Shown: positions 46,437 through 54,955 of the stretch, in pieces | Numbering within the stretch: position 1 is the first letter of the stretch | Layout of the letters: every line of letters starts with the position of its first letter | Assembly (NCBI RefSeq): GCF_020010925.1 | Contig: NZ_JAGJBZ010000001.1 | Coordinates: 1,240,001-1,304,000, forward strand | DNA: 64,000 bases | Source: Streptomyces griseiscabiei | GTDB lineage: Bacteria; Actinomycetota; Actinomycetes; Streptomycetales; Streptomycetaceae | Direction: 5' to 3' | Program-made: the position numbers and the translations under genes | The notes under the pieces: generated by a model | What the model was told of the DNA's origin: nothing | Database searches by the model: none | What the model saw: only the letters and a program-made list of their open reading frames with translations

Positions 46437-48674
46437 TCAGTCGATCAGGGAGTGTTCTCGGGGGGATCGCTGGTGGGGGACGCGGGTGGGGTGGGGGGTG
46501 TTGAGTTTGGCGCCCTCGACGTCCATGTCGGGGAGGGCGGCGTTCAGGGGGCGGGGCAGCCACCAGGCCGAGCGGCCCAGGAGGGCGAGGACGGCGGGGA
46601 CGATGGCCATGCGGACGACGAAGGCGTCGAGGAGGACGGCGACGGCGAGGCCGAAGCCGATCATCTTGACGAAGTCGTTGGCGTCGAGGATGAAGCCGGA
46701 GAAGACGCTCGCCATGATGATCGCGGCGGCGGAGACCACCCGGCCGCCGTGCCGGAAGCCGGTGACGATCGCCTGCTCGGGGCTCTCGCCGTGGACGAAG
46801 GCCTCGCGCATACGGGTGACGAGGAAGACCTCGTAGTCCATGGCGAGTCCGAAGACCACGCCGATCATGAAGATCGGCATCGTGCTCATGATCGGGCCGG
46901 GCTGGTCGATGCCGAAGACGTCCTTGAGCCAGCCCCACTGGAAGACGGCCACGACGGCGCCGAGTGCCGCGGTCACCGACAGCAGGAACCCGAGAGCCGC
47001 CTTGAGCGGGACCAGGAGGGAACGGAAGACGAGGACGAGCAGGACGAAGGCGAGTCCGACGACCAGGGCCAGGTACGGCACCATCGCGTCGTCGAGGGTC
47101 TGCGAGAAGTCGATGAACAGCGCGGTCTGGCCGGTGACCAGGACGGTCGCGCCGACCTTCGACTCGAAGCCGGGGGCGGTGGCGCGGATCGCGTGGACCA
47201 GGTTCTCGGTCCGTTCGTCGGTCGGGCCGGTCGTGGGGACGACGTTGACCATCGCCGTGTCGCCCGCCTCGTTGACCGTGGCGGGGCTGACGGAGGCGAC
47301 ACCGGGCTGTTCGGCGAGGTCCGCGCCGACCCGTTCGGCGGCCGTCTTCGCGTCCTTCGCCTCGACCGTGATGAGCAGCGGGCCGTTGAAGCCGGCGCCG
47401 AAGGAGTCCGACAGCATGTCGTACGCCTTGCGCTGGGTGGTGTCCTCGGCCATCGTGCCCTCGCCCGGCAGCCCCAGCTCCAGGCTCGCGGCGGGTACGG
47501 CGAGCGTGCCGAGGCCGACGACGCCGAGGAGCAGGACGGCGACCGGGCGGCGCAGCACCCACGCGGCCCAGCGGGAGCCGAGGTTGGGCCGGGCCTTCGC
47601 GGCGCGCTTGGCGGCCTTGCGCTGCCGGCGGGCGCTGAGGGGCTTGCCGGAGTGGAGGTGGCGCTCGCGGCGGGGCAGCACCTTGACGGGGGCGTAGGCG
47701 AGGAGCGCGGGGACGAAGGTGATCGCGATGAGGACGGCGACGGCGACCGTGCCGGCCGCGGCCAGCCCCATCTTGGTGAGCATCGGGATGTCGACGACGG
47801 CGAGACCGGCCAGGGCGACGATGACGGTCAGACCGGCGAAGACGACGGCGGACCCCGCGGTGCCGATGGCGCGTCCGGCGGCCTCCTCGCGGGAGTGGCC
47901 CTCGGCCGTCTCGGAGCGGTAGCGGGAGACGATGAACAGGGCGTAGTCGATGCCGACGGCCAGGCCGATCATCAGGGCCAGCGTGGACGTCGTACTGGAC
48001 AGACCGAGCGTGCTGCCGAGCGCGGTGATGCCGCAGATGCCGACGCCGACGCCGATGACGGCGGTCAGCAGGGACATACCGGCGGCGATCATGGAGCCGA
48101 AGGTCAGCAGCAGGACGATGGCCGAGACGAGGATGCCGAGGGACTCGGCGTTGTTCTTGGCGGCCTCCACCGCGACGGCGTCACCGCCCGCCTCGACGGT
48201 CAGTCCGCTCTCCCGGGCGTCGGCGGTGGCCTCGGTGAGGGCGTCCTTCGCCTTGTCGGTCAGCTCGGTGGCGGCGACCTCGTAGAGGACGGTGGCGTAG
48301 GCGGTGGTGCCGTCCTTGCTGACGGCGCCCGCCTGGTAGGGGTCGGCGACGCCCTTCACCAAGGGGGCCTCGGCGAGGTCGGCGAGGAGCTGCTCGACCT
48401 TCGCCTTCCGGTCGGGGTCGGAGACCTTGCCCTCGGGTGCGCGGACGACCACCCGGGCGGTGGCGCCGTCCGCGCTCGCGTCCGGGAAGCGCTCCTTGAG
48501 CAGGTCGAAGGCCTTCTGCGACTCGGTGCCCGGCATCGAGAAGGTGTCGGCGGGCGGGGCCGGGGCGGCGGAGGCGGCATAGCCGACGCCGACCAGGATC
48601 AGCAGCCACAACAGTGTCGTCCGGCCTCGCCGTCGGAAGGCGAGTCGGCCAAGTTTGTAGAGGAACGTAGCCAC
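46437..48674 (-). CDS. MmpL-type RND lipid/drug exporter
   Basis: This 745-residue inner-membrane exporter has two MMPL halves, each starting with one helix and an outer domain followed by five helices. The proton-relay regions are GLAVGIDYALFIVSRYR and GLAMDYEVFLVTRMREAF, giving Asp-Tyr pairs in both halves. A basic linker joins the halves (ARRQRKAAKRAAKARP). MmpL proteins export lipids or siderophores in mycobacteria. GTG start at 48674. Two operator-like palindromes lie upstream, between it and the divergent acyltransferase. Confidence 0.95.
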   Translation of the reverse strand: MATFLYKLGRLAFRRRGRTTLLWLLILVGVGYAASAAPAPPADTFSMPGTESQKAFDLLKERFPDASADGATARVVVRAPEGKVSDPDRKAKVEQLLADLAEAPLVKGVADPYQAGAVSKDGTTAYATVLYEVAATELTDKAKDALTEATADARESGLTVEAGGDAVAVEAAKNNAESLGILVSAIVLLLTFGSMIAAGMSLLTAVIGVGVGICGITALGSTLGLSSTTSTLALMIGLAVGIDYALFIVSRYRSETAEGHSREEAAGRAIGTAGSAVVFAGLTVIVALAGLAVVDIPMLTKMGLAAAGTVAVAVLIAITFVPALLAYAPVKVLPRRERHLHSGKPLSARRQRKAAKRAAKARPNLGSRWAAWVLRRPVAVLLLGVVGLGTLAVPAASLELGLPGEGTMAEDTTQRKAYDMLSDSFGAGFNGPLLITVEAKDAKTAAERVGADLAEQPGVASVSPATVNEAGDTAMVNVVPTTGPTDERTENLVHAIRATAPGFESKVGATVLVTGQTALFIDFSQTLDDAMVPYLALVVGLAFVLLVLVFRSLLVPLKAALGFLLSVTAALGAVVAVFQWGWLKDVFGIDQPGPIMSTMPIFMIGVVFGLAMDYEVFLVTRMREAFVHGESPEQAIVTGFRHGGRVVSAAAIIMASVFSGFILDANDFVKMIGFGLAVAVLLDAFVVRMAIVPAVLALLGRSAWWLPRPLNAALPDMDVEGAKLNTPHPTRVPHQRSPREHSLID

Positions 48675-48776
48675 GGCGAAGGGGACTCCCGTCGGGTTCG
48701 CTGGGTGGTGGGGGAGGTGGAGGGGTCGAGGGGTGGAGTGGGTGGGTCGGGAATGCGGAAACTTGGCCACCGTAAC

Positions 48777-48794
48777 AAACCGCTGGAGCGGTTT
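48777..48794. promoter_or_regulatory. Operator A, upstream of mmpL
   Basis: AAACCGC-N4-GCGGTTT, a perfect palindrome, preceded by TAAC (TAACAAACCGC). It lies 103-120 bases upstream of the mmpL GTG. Confidence 0.75.
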
Positions 48795-48885
48795 GGCCAG
48801 TTCAACCAGGTGGGCGAAGCGGACAGTTGAACACCGGCACCCCGGGAGAACGGAAGGGCGGCCGTCACTTTTCCGCCAATCTGGA

Positions 48886-48903
48886 AAACCGCAAGAGCGG
48901 TTT
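48886..48903. promoter_or_regulatory. Operator B, upstream of the acyltransferase
   Basis: AAACCGC-N4-GCGGTTT again, followed by GTTA, so the same extended TAACAAACCGC half is read on the other strand. It lies 54-71 bases upstream of the acyltransferase GTG. Confidence 0.75.
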
Positions 48904-48956
48904 GTTAGCGTCCCGGCAGCTTCCACACCGCTCACCGAGACGAGAGGCCCTTCGCC

Positions 48957-50225
48957 GTGACAACTTCCCTGGACAGACCTCGCCCGGCACCGCCGGCGAG
49001 CGCCACGGCCGGCGGCGGGGCATCCCCCGTACGGGCCGAACGGACCTTTGAGCCCGCGGTGGACGGCCTGCGCGCGGTCGCCACGCTGATGGTGCTCGTC
49101 GCCCACCTCGCCCAGTGGACCGGGGCGCTCATCGACAAGACCGGCAAGCCGGGCCCGTTCGCCCCGGTGATGACCGGCTTCCTGGTGGCCATCCCGATCT
49201 TCCTGATCATCAGCGGCTATCTGCTCTACCGCCCCTGGGCCGACGCCGCGCTCGGTGGCCGCAAGGCGCCGAACACCCTGCACTACTACTGGCACCGCGT
49301 CCTGCGGATCTTCCCGGCCTACTGGCTGTTCATGATCACCACGCTGCTGGTGTTCAACCGCGAGCAGCTCGGCGACGGCTGGCGCACCCTGCGGCTGCTG
49401 ACCGTGCAGCATGTGCAGAACTGGGCGGACCTGCGCACCGATCCGGGCATGACCAACTGGGCGCAGACCTGGAGCCTCGCCACCGAGGTGCACTTCTACA
49501 TCGCGCTGCCCGTGATGGCGTTCGTGCTGCACAAGGCGCTGCGCGCGACGAAGAACCTGAAGCTCGCCGGGGCGGTGCTCACCGCGGTGATCGTCGCCGA
49601 CTTCACCTGGCTGGTCGCCACCAGCCCGTCGAGCCCGCTGGGCCCGCCGTCGCTGTGGTGGCTGCGCGGCTACCTCGGGTTCCTCGCGGCCGGCATGCTG
49701 CTCGCCCTGGTCGCCGCGAAGGCGCGCACGGGGCAGCGGCTCGCGTTCGTGGAGCTGGTCCGCAGCCGTCCGTGGGCCTTCTGGGGCGCGGCGGCCGTGG
49801 CGTACGCGGTGTCCAACACCGAGTGGGCGGGGAGCATCGCCTCGATCGTGCTCACCAAGGACGAGGCCGCGATCAAGTACCTGTGCCACATGGTGGTCGC
49901 CGTCGGGCTCGCGGCGCCGCTGCTGCTGGCCCAGGGGAGCGGGCCCGAGCGGTTGCTGGCGCGGCCGACGGTCGTGTGGCTCGGGCGGAACTCCTGCGGG
50001 GTGTTCCTGTGGCACCTGGTGATCATGCAGTGCACCGTCTGGTACCTGATGGACAGCGACTTCGGGCAGCTGGGGACGGGGGCGTTCTTCGCTCTGCTGC
50101 CGTTCGTGCTGGCGTTGTCGGTGCTGGCCGGGTGGTTGTCCTACACGTTCGTGGAGATGCCGTTGCTGCGGCGGTTCCGGATTCGGTCGCATCGGCCGAT
50201 CGCCGAGCCGGAGCGCTCCGCTTGA
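48957..50225 (+). CDS. Acyltransferase 3 (OafA/YrhL-like) membrane protein
   Basis: This 422-residue integral membrane acyltransferase has about ten helices. It has the family features FEPAVDGLRAVATLMVLVAHL near the start, HRVLRIFPAYW and WSLATEVHFYIALP. Such enzymes transfer acyl groups to sugars, lipids or peptides at the membrane. It diverges from mmpL under matching operators, so acylation of the exported lipid is plausible. GTG start at 48957. Confidence 0.93.
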   Translation: MTTSLDRPRPAPPASATAGGGASPVRAERTFEPAVDGLRAVATLMVLVAHLAQWTGALIDKTGKPGPFAPVMTGFLVAIPIFLIISGYLLYRPWADAALGGRKAPNTLHYYWHRVLRIFPAYWLFMITTLLVFNREQLGDGWRTLRLLTVQHVQNWADLRTDPGMTNWAQTWSLATEVHFYIALPVMAFVLHKALRATKNLKLAGAVLTAVIVADFTWLVATSPSSPLGPPSLWWLRGYLGFLAAGMLLALVAAKARTGQRLAFVELVRSRPWAFWGAAAVAYAVSNTEWAGSIASIVLTKDEAAIKYLCHMVVAVGLAAPLLLAQGSGPERLLARPTVVWLGRNSCGVFLWHLVIMQCTVWYLMDSDFGQLGTGAFFALLPFVLALSVLAGWLSYTFVEMPLLRRFRIRSHRPIAEPERSA

Positions 50226-50289
50226 GGGTGGGGTATGTGGTGAACGCCGGTCCCTTGGGGGGCCGGCGTTCGTGTGTGCCTACGGGGGT

Positions 50290-50400
50290 GGGGGGTTCGG
50301 TTCGTCGGCGGGTGCGGGTGAGTGGGGGCTGGTCGCGCAGTTCCCCGCGCCCCTGGGGGAAGCGGGGGCTGCGCCCCCTGCTTTCCCCCTCGCCCCTCAC
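50290..50400. repeat. Dispersed repeat copy between converging genes
   Basis: The core TCGCGCAGTTCCCCGCGCC occurs at 50333-50354, with the flanking GGCGGGTGCGGGTGAGTGGG arm. It lies between the acyltransferase stop and the beta-lactamase-fold gene stop. Confidence 0.85.
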
Positions 50401-50439
50401 CCTCGCCCCTCACCCTCGCATCTCCCCCAAGGAGACCGC

Positions 50440-52098
50440 TTACGCCGTCTTCGGGGCCGCCCTCATGCCGATGTAGGCGTACTGGGTGCCGTCGGGGGTG
50501 GTGGTGAAGACGACCGGCATCCAGTCCTCGGTGAAGGAGGCGCCGCCGCCGGCGCCGGCGAAGACGGTGTCGGAGAGGGGGACGAGGTCCATCTCGAGGT
50601 CAGGGGAGTAGCCGGCCATGCCGTCGACGAAGGCGTACACCAGGTGGGGTTTTCCGTCGCGCTCGGAGACGGTGATGAGGACGCCCTCGCGCTTGTAGGT
50701 GCCGGCCCAGGGGGTGATGTCGACGGCGGGCGGCTGCTCGGCGGGGGCGAAGGGGGCGGGCATCGTGACGTCGGCCAGGTCGGCGAGGAGTTCGCGCATG
50801 AGGTCGGCGTAGAGGAGACGGGAGCCGCCGCCGTTGGTCAGGAGCGCGACGGCCACGCCCGCGCCCGGCACCACCCGGAGGTAGGCGTACTGGCCGATGG
50901 AGGCGCCGTCGTGGCCGAAGCCGGGGACGCCGTCCCAGTCGTAGAGGGTCCAGCCGAGGCCCCAGCCGTCGGCGCTCACCGTCCACTTGTCGGGGACGTC
51001 CGTCTCGCGGTGGCGCATCGCGGCGACCGAGTCGGGGGCGAGGAGGCGGGTGCCGTCGGCCGCCAGGCCGTCGGCGAGGTGCAGCTTGGCGAAGCGGACC
51101 AGGTCGCCGGCGGTGGCGCAGACCCGGGCGGCCGGGCCCGCGGCGCGCGGCATGAGGTCCCAGGCGGGGGCGAGCATCTGTTCGCCCTCCGGGCCGGCGA
51201 GGTGCCCCATGGCCGCGCGGAACGGCAGCACCTCCTCCGGGAGCGTCATGGTGTGCGTCAGGCCGAGCGGGGTGAGCAGCCGGTCCTTGAGGGCCTGGTC
51301 CCAGGTGGTGCCGGTCAGCACCTCGACCATGCGGCCGAGCACCACGTACCCGATGCCGCTGTACGACACCGCCGTACCCGGCGGACAGTCCATCGCCACG
51401 CCCTTGGCGGCCTCGACGTACTTGGCCAGGCTGTCGTCGCCGCGCCCGGTGTCGAGGTGGAAGTCGCAGGTCAGGCCGCTGGTGTGGGAGAGCAGCATCC
51501 GGCTGGTGATGACCTGGGTGGCCTCGGGGTCGATGGTCGCGAACTCCGGCAGGACGCTGACCACGGGGGCGTCCAGGTCGAGGTCGCCGGACTCGGCCAG
51601 CTGCATGATCAGGGCGGCCGTGTAGACCTTGGCGATCGAGCCGAGCTGGAAGACGGAGTCGGTGGTGGCCTCCACCCCGGTCTGCCGGTTGAGGACACCG
51701 CTGGCCAGCTCCTGCACCTCGTCGTCGATGACGAAGGCGAGGGTCGCGCCGGGTACGTCGTGCGTCTCGCGCAGTTCGTCGAGGCGGTGCTGCCAGTGGC
51801 CGAGGTCGATCCGGCGGCCGGTGGCCAGCTCGATGACGTCGGCGGTGGGGGCGGCGGCCTCGGAGGCGGGGGCCTCGGTCTCCTCGGCGGGGGCCGGGGC
51901 GGGCCGCGGGACGGCCGGGGGCGCCGCCTCCGCCGGGTCCGCCGTGCCGAAGGCGCCGGTCGTGCCGTCCCAGGTGCCGGATGCGCCGTCCATCGTCCAG
52001 GTCCCGGTCAGGCCCCAGCTGTCGCTGGCCTCCCAGCTGCCGGTCGCGTTCCAGGTGCGGAGGTCGTTCCACTGCGAGCCCTGCGTCTTCTTCGACAT
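50440..52098 (-). CDS. Serine beta-lactamase/transpeptidase-fold protein with Trp-rich N-terminus
   Basis: This 552-residue protein has a class C-like serine hydrolase domain (about 100-420): the SxxK nucleophile FQLGSIAKVY (Ser154, Lys157), a YSGIGY Tyr motif, and GHDGAS in place of KTG. A C-terminal beta-rich domain follows. The first 50 residues have six Trp in G(S/T)W-type units and no signal peptide, then an Ala/Pro linker. It is probably cytosolic, acting as an esterase or peptidase on unknown substrates. It shares an operator with the TetR gene. Confidence 0.92.
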   Translation of the reverse strand: MSKKTQGSQWNDLRTWNATGSWEASDSWGLTGTWTMDGASGTWDGTTGAFGTADPAEAAPPAVPRPAPAPAEETEAPASEAAAPTADVIELATGRRIDLGHWQHRLDELRETHDVPGATLAFVIDDEVQELASGVLNRQTGVEATTDSVFQLGSIAKVYTAALIMQLAESGDLDLDAPVVSVLPEFATIDPEATQVITSRMLLSHTSGLTCDFHLDTGRGDDSLAKYVEAAKGVAMDCPPGTAVSYSGIGYVVLGRMVEVLTGTTWDQALKDRLLTPLGLTHTMTLPEEVLPFRAAMGHLAGPEGEQMLAPAWDLMPRAAGPAARVCATAGDLVRFAKLHLADGLAADGTRLLAPDSVAAMRHRETDVPDKWTVSADGWGLGWTLYDWDGVPGFGHDGASIGQYAYLRVVPGAGVAVALLTNGGGSRLLYADLMRELLADLADVTMPAPFAPAEQPPAVDITPWAGTYKREGVLITVSERDGKPHLVYAFVDGMAGYSPDLEMDLVPLSDTVFAGAGGGASFTEDWMPVVFTTTPDGTQYAYIGMRAAPKTA

Positions 52099-52137
52099 GG
52101 CGTGTCCTTCGGAGGGGGTGGCGTGCGCTGTGAGGAA

Positions 52138-52160
52138 CACTGTACGAAGTGCGCACAGTG
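52138..52160. promoter_or_regulatory. TetR-type operator 1, upstream of the beta-lactamase-fold gene
   Basis: CACTGT-N11-ACAGTG within a longer block (AGTGTGCGCAA...CGTACGGCGTTC) that is nearly identical, in inverse orientation, to the block upstream of tetR. It lies 40-62 bases before the ATG. Confidence 0.75.
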
Positions 52161-52263
52161 TGCGCAAGTCCGTACGGCGTTCATTACCGGCCAATGAAAA
52201 ACCGTCCACGGCCGGTACGGATCGCCGTGGACGGCGGGCGGGGAGCGCGGGCCGGGCCCGGGG

Positions 52264-53031
52264 TCAGCCCCGCGCGGCACCCCGGTCGAGGCGGGCCTCC
52301 AGTCCGTCGAGGACCCAGTCCAGTCCATGGGTGAAGTTGTCCACCAGGACCTCGGACGAACGGCCGCCCTGCTGTGCGGCGTAGCGCCGGCGGAGGTGCG
52401 GATAGTCGCGGGTGGCCTGCTCGACGGCCGGCCACACCTTGCGCGTCCAGTCCTCCTGGCTCTGCCCGCTGCGGGCGAGCATCGTGAGCCAGGCAGCCTC
52501 GCTGGTGGTCATGCCCAGCACGTACGCGAAGAGGATCCGCACGACGTGATCGGCCTGCTCCAGGTCGAAGCCCGCCTCCTCCAGCATGGCGAGCATCCCC
52601 TCCGTGAGCCGCATCGAGTTCGGCCCGAGGGAGACACCCACCTCGCCCAGCATCGGGGCGATCCAGGCGTGGCGCAAGATCGTCGAACGAACACCGTGCG
52701 CACAACGGGCCGCCGCCGCACGCCAGTTCGCGGCGGCGTCCGGGCCGGGCACCTCCATCTCGCCGTAGACGTGGTCGACGACCAGCTCGATCAGCTCGTC
52801 CTTGCTCGCCACGTACGAGTACATCGAGGTCGCGCCCGCGTGCAGCCGGGTGCCGAGGCGGCGCATGCTCAGCGCGGCGGCGCCCTCCTCGTCCAGCAGC
52901 CTCACGGCCTCCGCCACGATGACGTCCCTGCTCAGCACGGGCTGCTCGCGCTTCGGGCGCTGCGGGCGGGTCCACACGGACCGGAACACCCGGACCTCGG
53001 GCTGTGTCCTGGACTGCTTCTCCTCGGGCAT
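52264..53031 (-). CDS. TetR family transcriptional regulator
   Basis: This 255-residue protein has the N-terminal helix-turn-helix (VIVAEAVRLLDEEGAAALSMRRLGTRLHAGATSMYSYVASKDELIELVV) and a TetR C-terminal domain of the tetracycline-repressor-like type. The ATG at 53031 has GGAGG close upstream. It diverges from an MFS pump, with CACTGT-N11-ACAGTG beyond its start, and an almost identical block precedes the neighbouring hydrolase gene. It probably represses all three genes; the ligand is unknown. Confidence 0.94.
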   Translation of the reverse strand: MPEEKQSRTQPEVRVFRSVWTRPQRPKREQPVLSRDVIVAEAVRLLDEEGAAALSMRRLGTRLHAGATSMYSYVASKDELIELVVDHVYGEMEVPGPDAAANWRAAAARCAHGVRSTILRHAWIAPMLGEVGVSLGPNSMRLTEGMLAMLEEAGFDLEQADHVVRILFAYVLGMTTSEAAWLTMLARSGQSQEDWTRKVWPAVEQATRDYPHLRRRYAAQQGGRSSEVLVDNFTHGLDWVLDGLEARLDRGAARG

Positions 53032-53096
53032 ATGGCCTCCTCCTCGGCTCCCCCGTGAGCGTACAGGCCCGACGGAACGCCGTACGATGTTGCGCA

Positions 53097-53119
53097 CACT
53101 GTTCGCGCTACGTACAGTG
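53097..53119. promoter_or_regulatory. TetR-type operator 2, tetR/MFS divergent promoter
   Basis: CACTGT-N11-ACAGTG between the tetR and MFS starts; its flanks match operator 1 over about 45 bases in inverse orientation. Confidence 0.75.
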
Positions 53120-53184
53120 TGCGACTACCGGCACACCGCACAAGAGCGCACGAGAAGCGCGCGGCGCGAAATCGACTGGATAAC

Positions 53185-53202
53185 AAACCGCGTTGCTGGT
53201 TT
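53185..53202. promoter_or_regulatory. Operator C, third member of the AAACCGC family
   Basis: AAACCGC-N4-CTGGTTT, preceded by TAAC as in operators A and B (two mismatches in the right arm). It lies 48-65 bases upstream of the MFS start. Confidence 0.55.
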
Positions 53203-53249
53203 TATTGAACTCCGGAGCAGCCCCACATTTCTGTTCGAAAGGTTTCGTC

Positions 53250-54782
53250 ATGGAAGTCGACGTCAACGCACGTCATCCGCGCCGCTGGCTGATCCTGATC
53301 GTGTTGTGCCTCAGCACGCTGGTGCTGGTCATCGACAACATGGTGCTGACGGTGGCGGTGCCGCCGATCGCGGAGGACCTGAAGGCGAGCGCCCAGGACA
53401 TCCAGTGGATCCTGGAGTCCTACATGCTGGTCTTCGCCGGTCTGCTGCTGACGGCGGGAAGCCTGTCGGACCGGTACGGCCGCCGCAAGGTCATGATCAT
53501 CGGCCTGGCGGTCTTCGGGGTCGCTTCGGTACTGGCCACCTGGGCCGGCAGCGCGGAGACACTGATCCTCGCCCGGGTGCTGATGGGTATCGGCGGCGCC
53601 CTGCTGATGCCGAGCACGCTCTCGATCCTCATCACCGTCTTCGACGAGGACGAGCGGCCCAAGGCGATCGGCGCGTGGAGCGCGGTGGCCATGATCGGTC
53701 TGGTCGGCGGGCCCGTCTTCGGCGGTGTGCTCATCGCCCACTTCTGGTGGGGTGCGGTCTTCCTCATCAACATCCCGATCGCCCTGCTCGCGATCGTCTC
53801 GGCGCTGGTGCTGATGCCGGAGTCCAAGGGGCCGTGGCGCAAGCCCGACCCGCTGGGCACCGTGCTGTCGGTGGTCGGGATGACCGCGCTGGTCTGGACG
53901 ATCAACGAGTGGCCGAAGGACGGCCTCACCCACCCGACCACCCTGGCGGCGGCCGTCGTGAGCGTGGTGGCGCTGGTCGGGTTCGGTGTCTGGGAGACCC
54001 GGATCCCGAACCCGATGATCCCCATCTCCCTGTTCAAGAACCGGGTGTTCACCGGGGCGAGCTTCTCGCTGGTCCTGCTGACGTTCGCCAACGGCGGGCT
54101 GATGCTGGTCCTCACGCAGTACCTCCAGCTGGTGATGGGCTACTCCCCCACCAAGACGGGTCTGGCCTTCATGCCGGCCGCCGTCGCCTCCCTCGTCTTC
54201 AACGGCGTCGGCGCGGCGCTGGCCAAGAAGATCGGCAACCGGGCGCTCGCCGTCAGCGGACTCCTGGTCATCGCGGCCGGGTTCGGCACGCTGTCGACGC
54301 TGTCCTCGGGGGACGGCTTCGGGACGCTGTCGGTGGCGATGGTGCTGATGGGCGCGGGGGCGGGGCTGGCGATGCCGGCGGCCATCGCCGCGCTGATGAG
54401 TGCGGTGCCGCAGGAGCACGCGGGAGTGGGGTCGGCTCTCAACGACACCATCCAGCAGGCGGGCGCGGCGTTCGGTGTGGCGGTGCTCGGTGCGGTGCTC
54501 TCCAGCACGTACACCTCGCAGATGCCGTCGTCGGCGTCGGAGGCGGCGCGCGAGTCCGTCGGCGAGGGGCTGGCGGAGGCCTCGCGGACCGGGGACGCGG
54601 GGCTGTTGGACTCCGTCCTGGACTCGTTCACGGGGGCCGTGTCGAGCAGCTTCACGGTCGGGGCGGCGGGGGTCGTGGGAGCGGCTGTGCTGGCGCTGTT
54701 CCTGATGAAGGGGGCCGGTAAGGGGGAGGCTCCGCCGGTGAAGGCGGAGGAGGAGGCGCCGGAGGTGGTGGGGGTTCACTGA
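53250..54782 (+). CDS. MFS drug-efflux transporter, EmrB/QacA (DHA2) type
   Basis: This 510-residue inner-membrane antiporter should have 14 helices. Motif D1-like MVLTVAVPPIAEDL, motif A GSLSDRYGRRKVMI and motif C-like GLVGGPVFGGVL are present, typical of EmrB/QacA multidrug pumps. ATG 53250 has GAAAGG upstream. It diverges from tetR, whose operator lies in the gap. It may export the product of, or an antibiotic related to, the adjacent cluster; this is inference. Confidence 0.95.
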   Translation: MEVDVNARHPRRWLILIVLCLSTLVLVIDNMVLTVAVPPIAEDLKASAQDIQWILESYMLVFAGLLLTAGSLSDRYGRRKVMIIGLAVFGVASVLATWAGSAETLILARVLMGIGGALLMPSTLSILITVFDEDERPKAIGAWSAVAMIGLVGGPVFGGVLIAHFWWGAVFLINIPIALLAIVSALVLMPESKGPWRKPDPLGTVLSVVGMTALVWTINEWPKDGLTHPTTLAAAVVSVVALVGFGVWETRIPNPMIPISLFKNRVFTGASFSLVLLTFANGGLMLVLTQYLQLVMGYSPTKTGLAFMPAAVASLVFNGVGAALAKKIGNRALAVSGLLVIAAGFGTLSTLSSGDGFGTLSVAMVLMGAGAGLAMPAAIAALMSAVPQEHAGVGSALNDTIQQAGAAFGVAVLGAVLSSTYTSQMPSSASEAARESVGEGLAEASRTGDAGLLDSVLDSFTGAVSSSFTVGAAGVVGAAVLALFLMKGAGKGEAPPVKAEEEAPEVVGVH

Positions 54783-54867
54783 GGGTGGTGTGAGGTCATG
54801 ACGGCGGCGGGGCTCCTTGGGTGGTCCTTGGAGCCCCGCCGTCGTCTCTTTGCGCCGTGCCTACTGG

Positions 54868-54955
54868 GTCGGGGTGCGGTTTCGTCGGCGGGTGCGGGTG
54901 TGTGGGGCTTCTCGCGCAGTTCCCCGCGCCCCTGGAGAGGCGGCTGCGCCGCCGT
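54868..54955. repeat. Dispersed repeat copy between MFS and argD
   Basis: The core TCGCGCAGTTCCCCGCGCC lies at 54912-54933, with the GGCGGGTGCGGGTG arm to its left and GGCGGCTGCGCCGCC, a small hairpin, to its right. It lies between the convergent MFS and argD stops. Confidence 0.85.

Noticed and set aside
46089..46836. Overlapping short frames with repeated SSPRPLKARPYGPG peptides
   Set aside because: They are translations of the 86-base tandem repeat with no ribosome site or domain.
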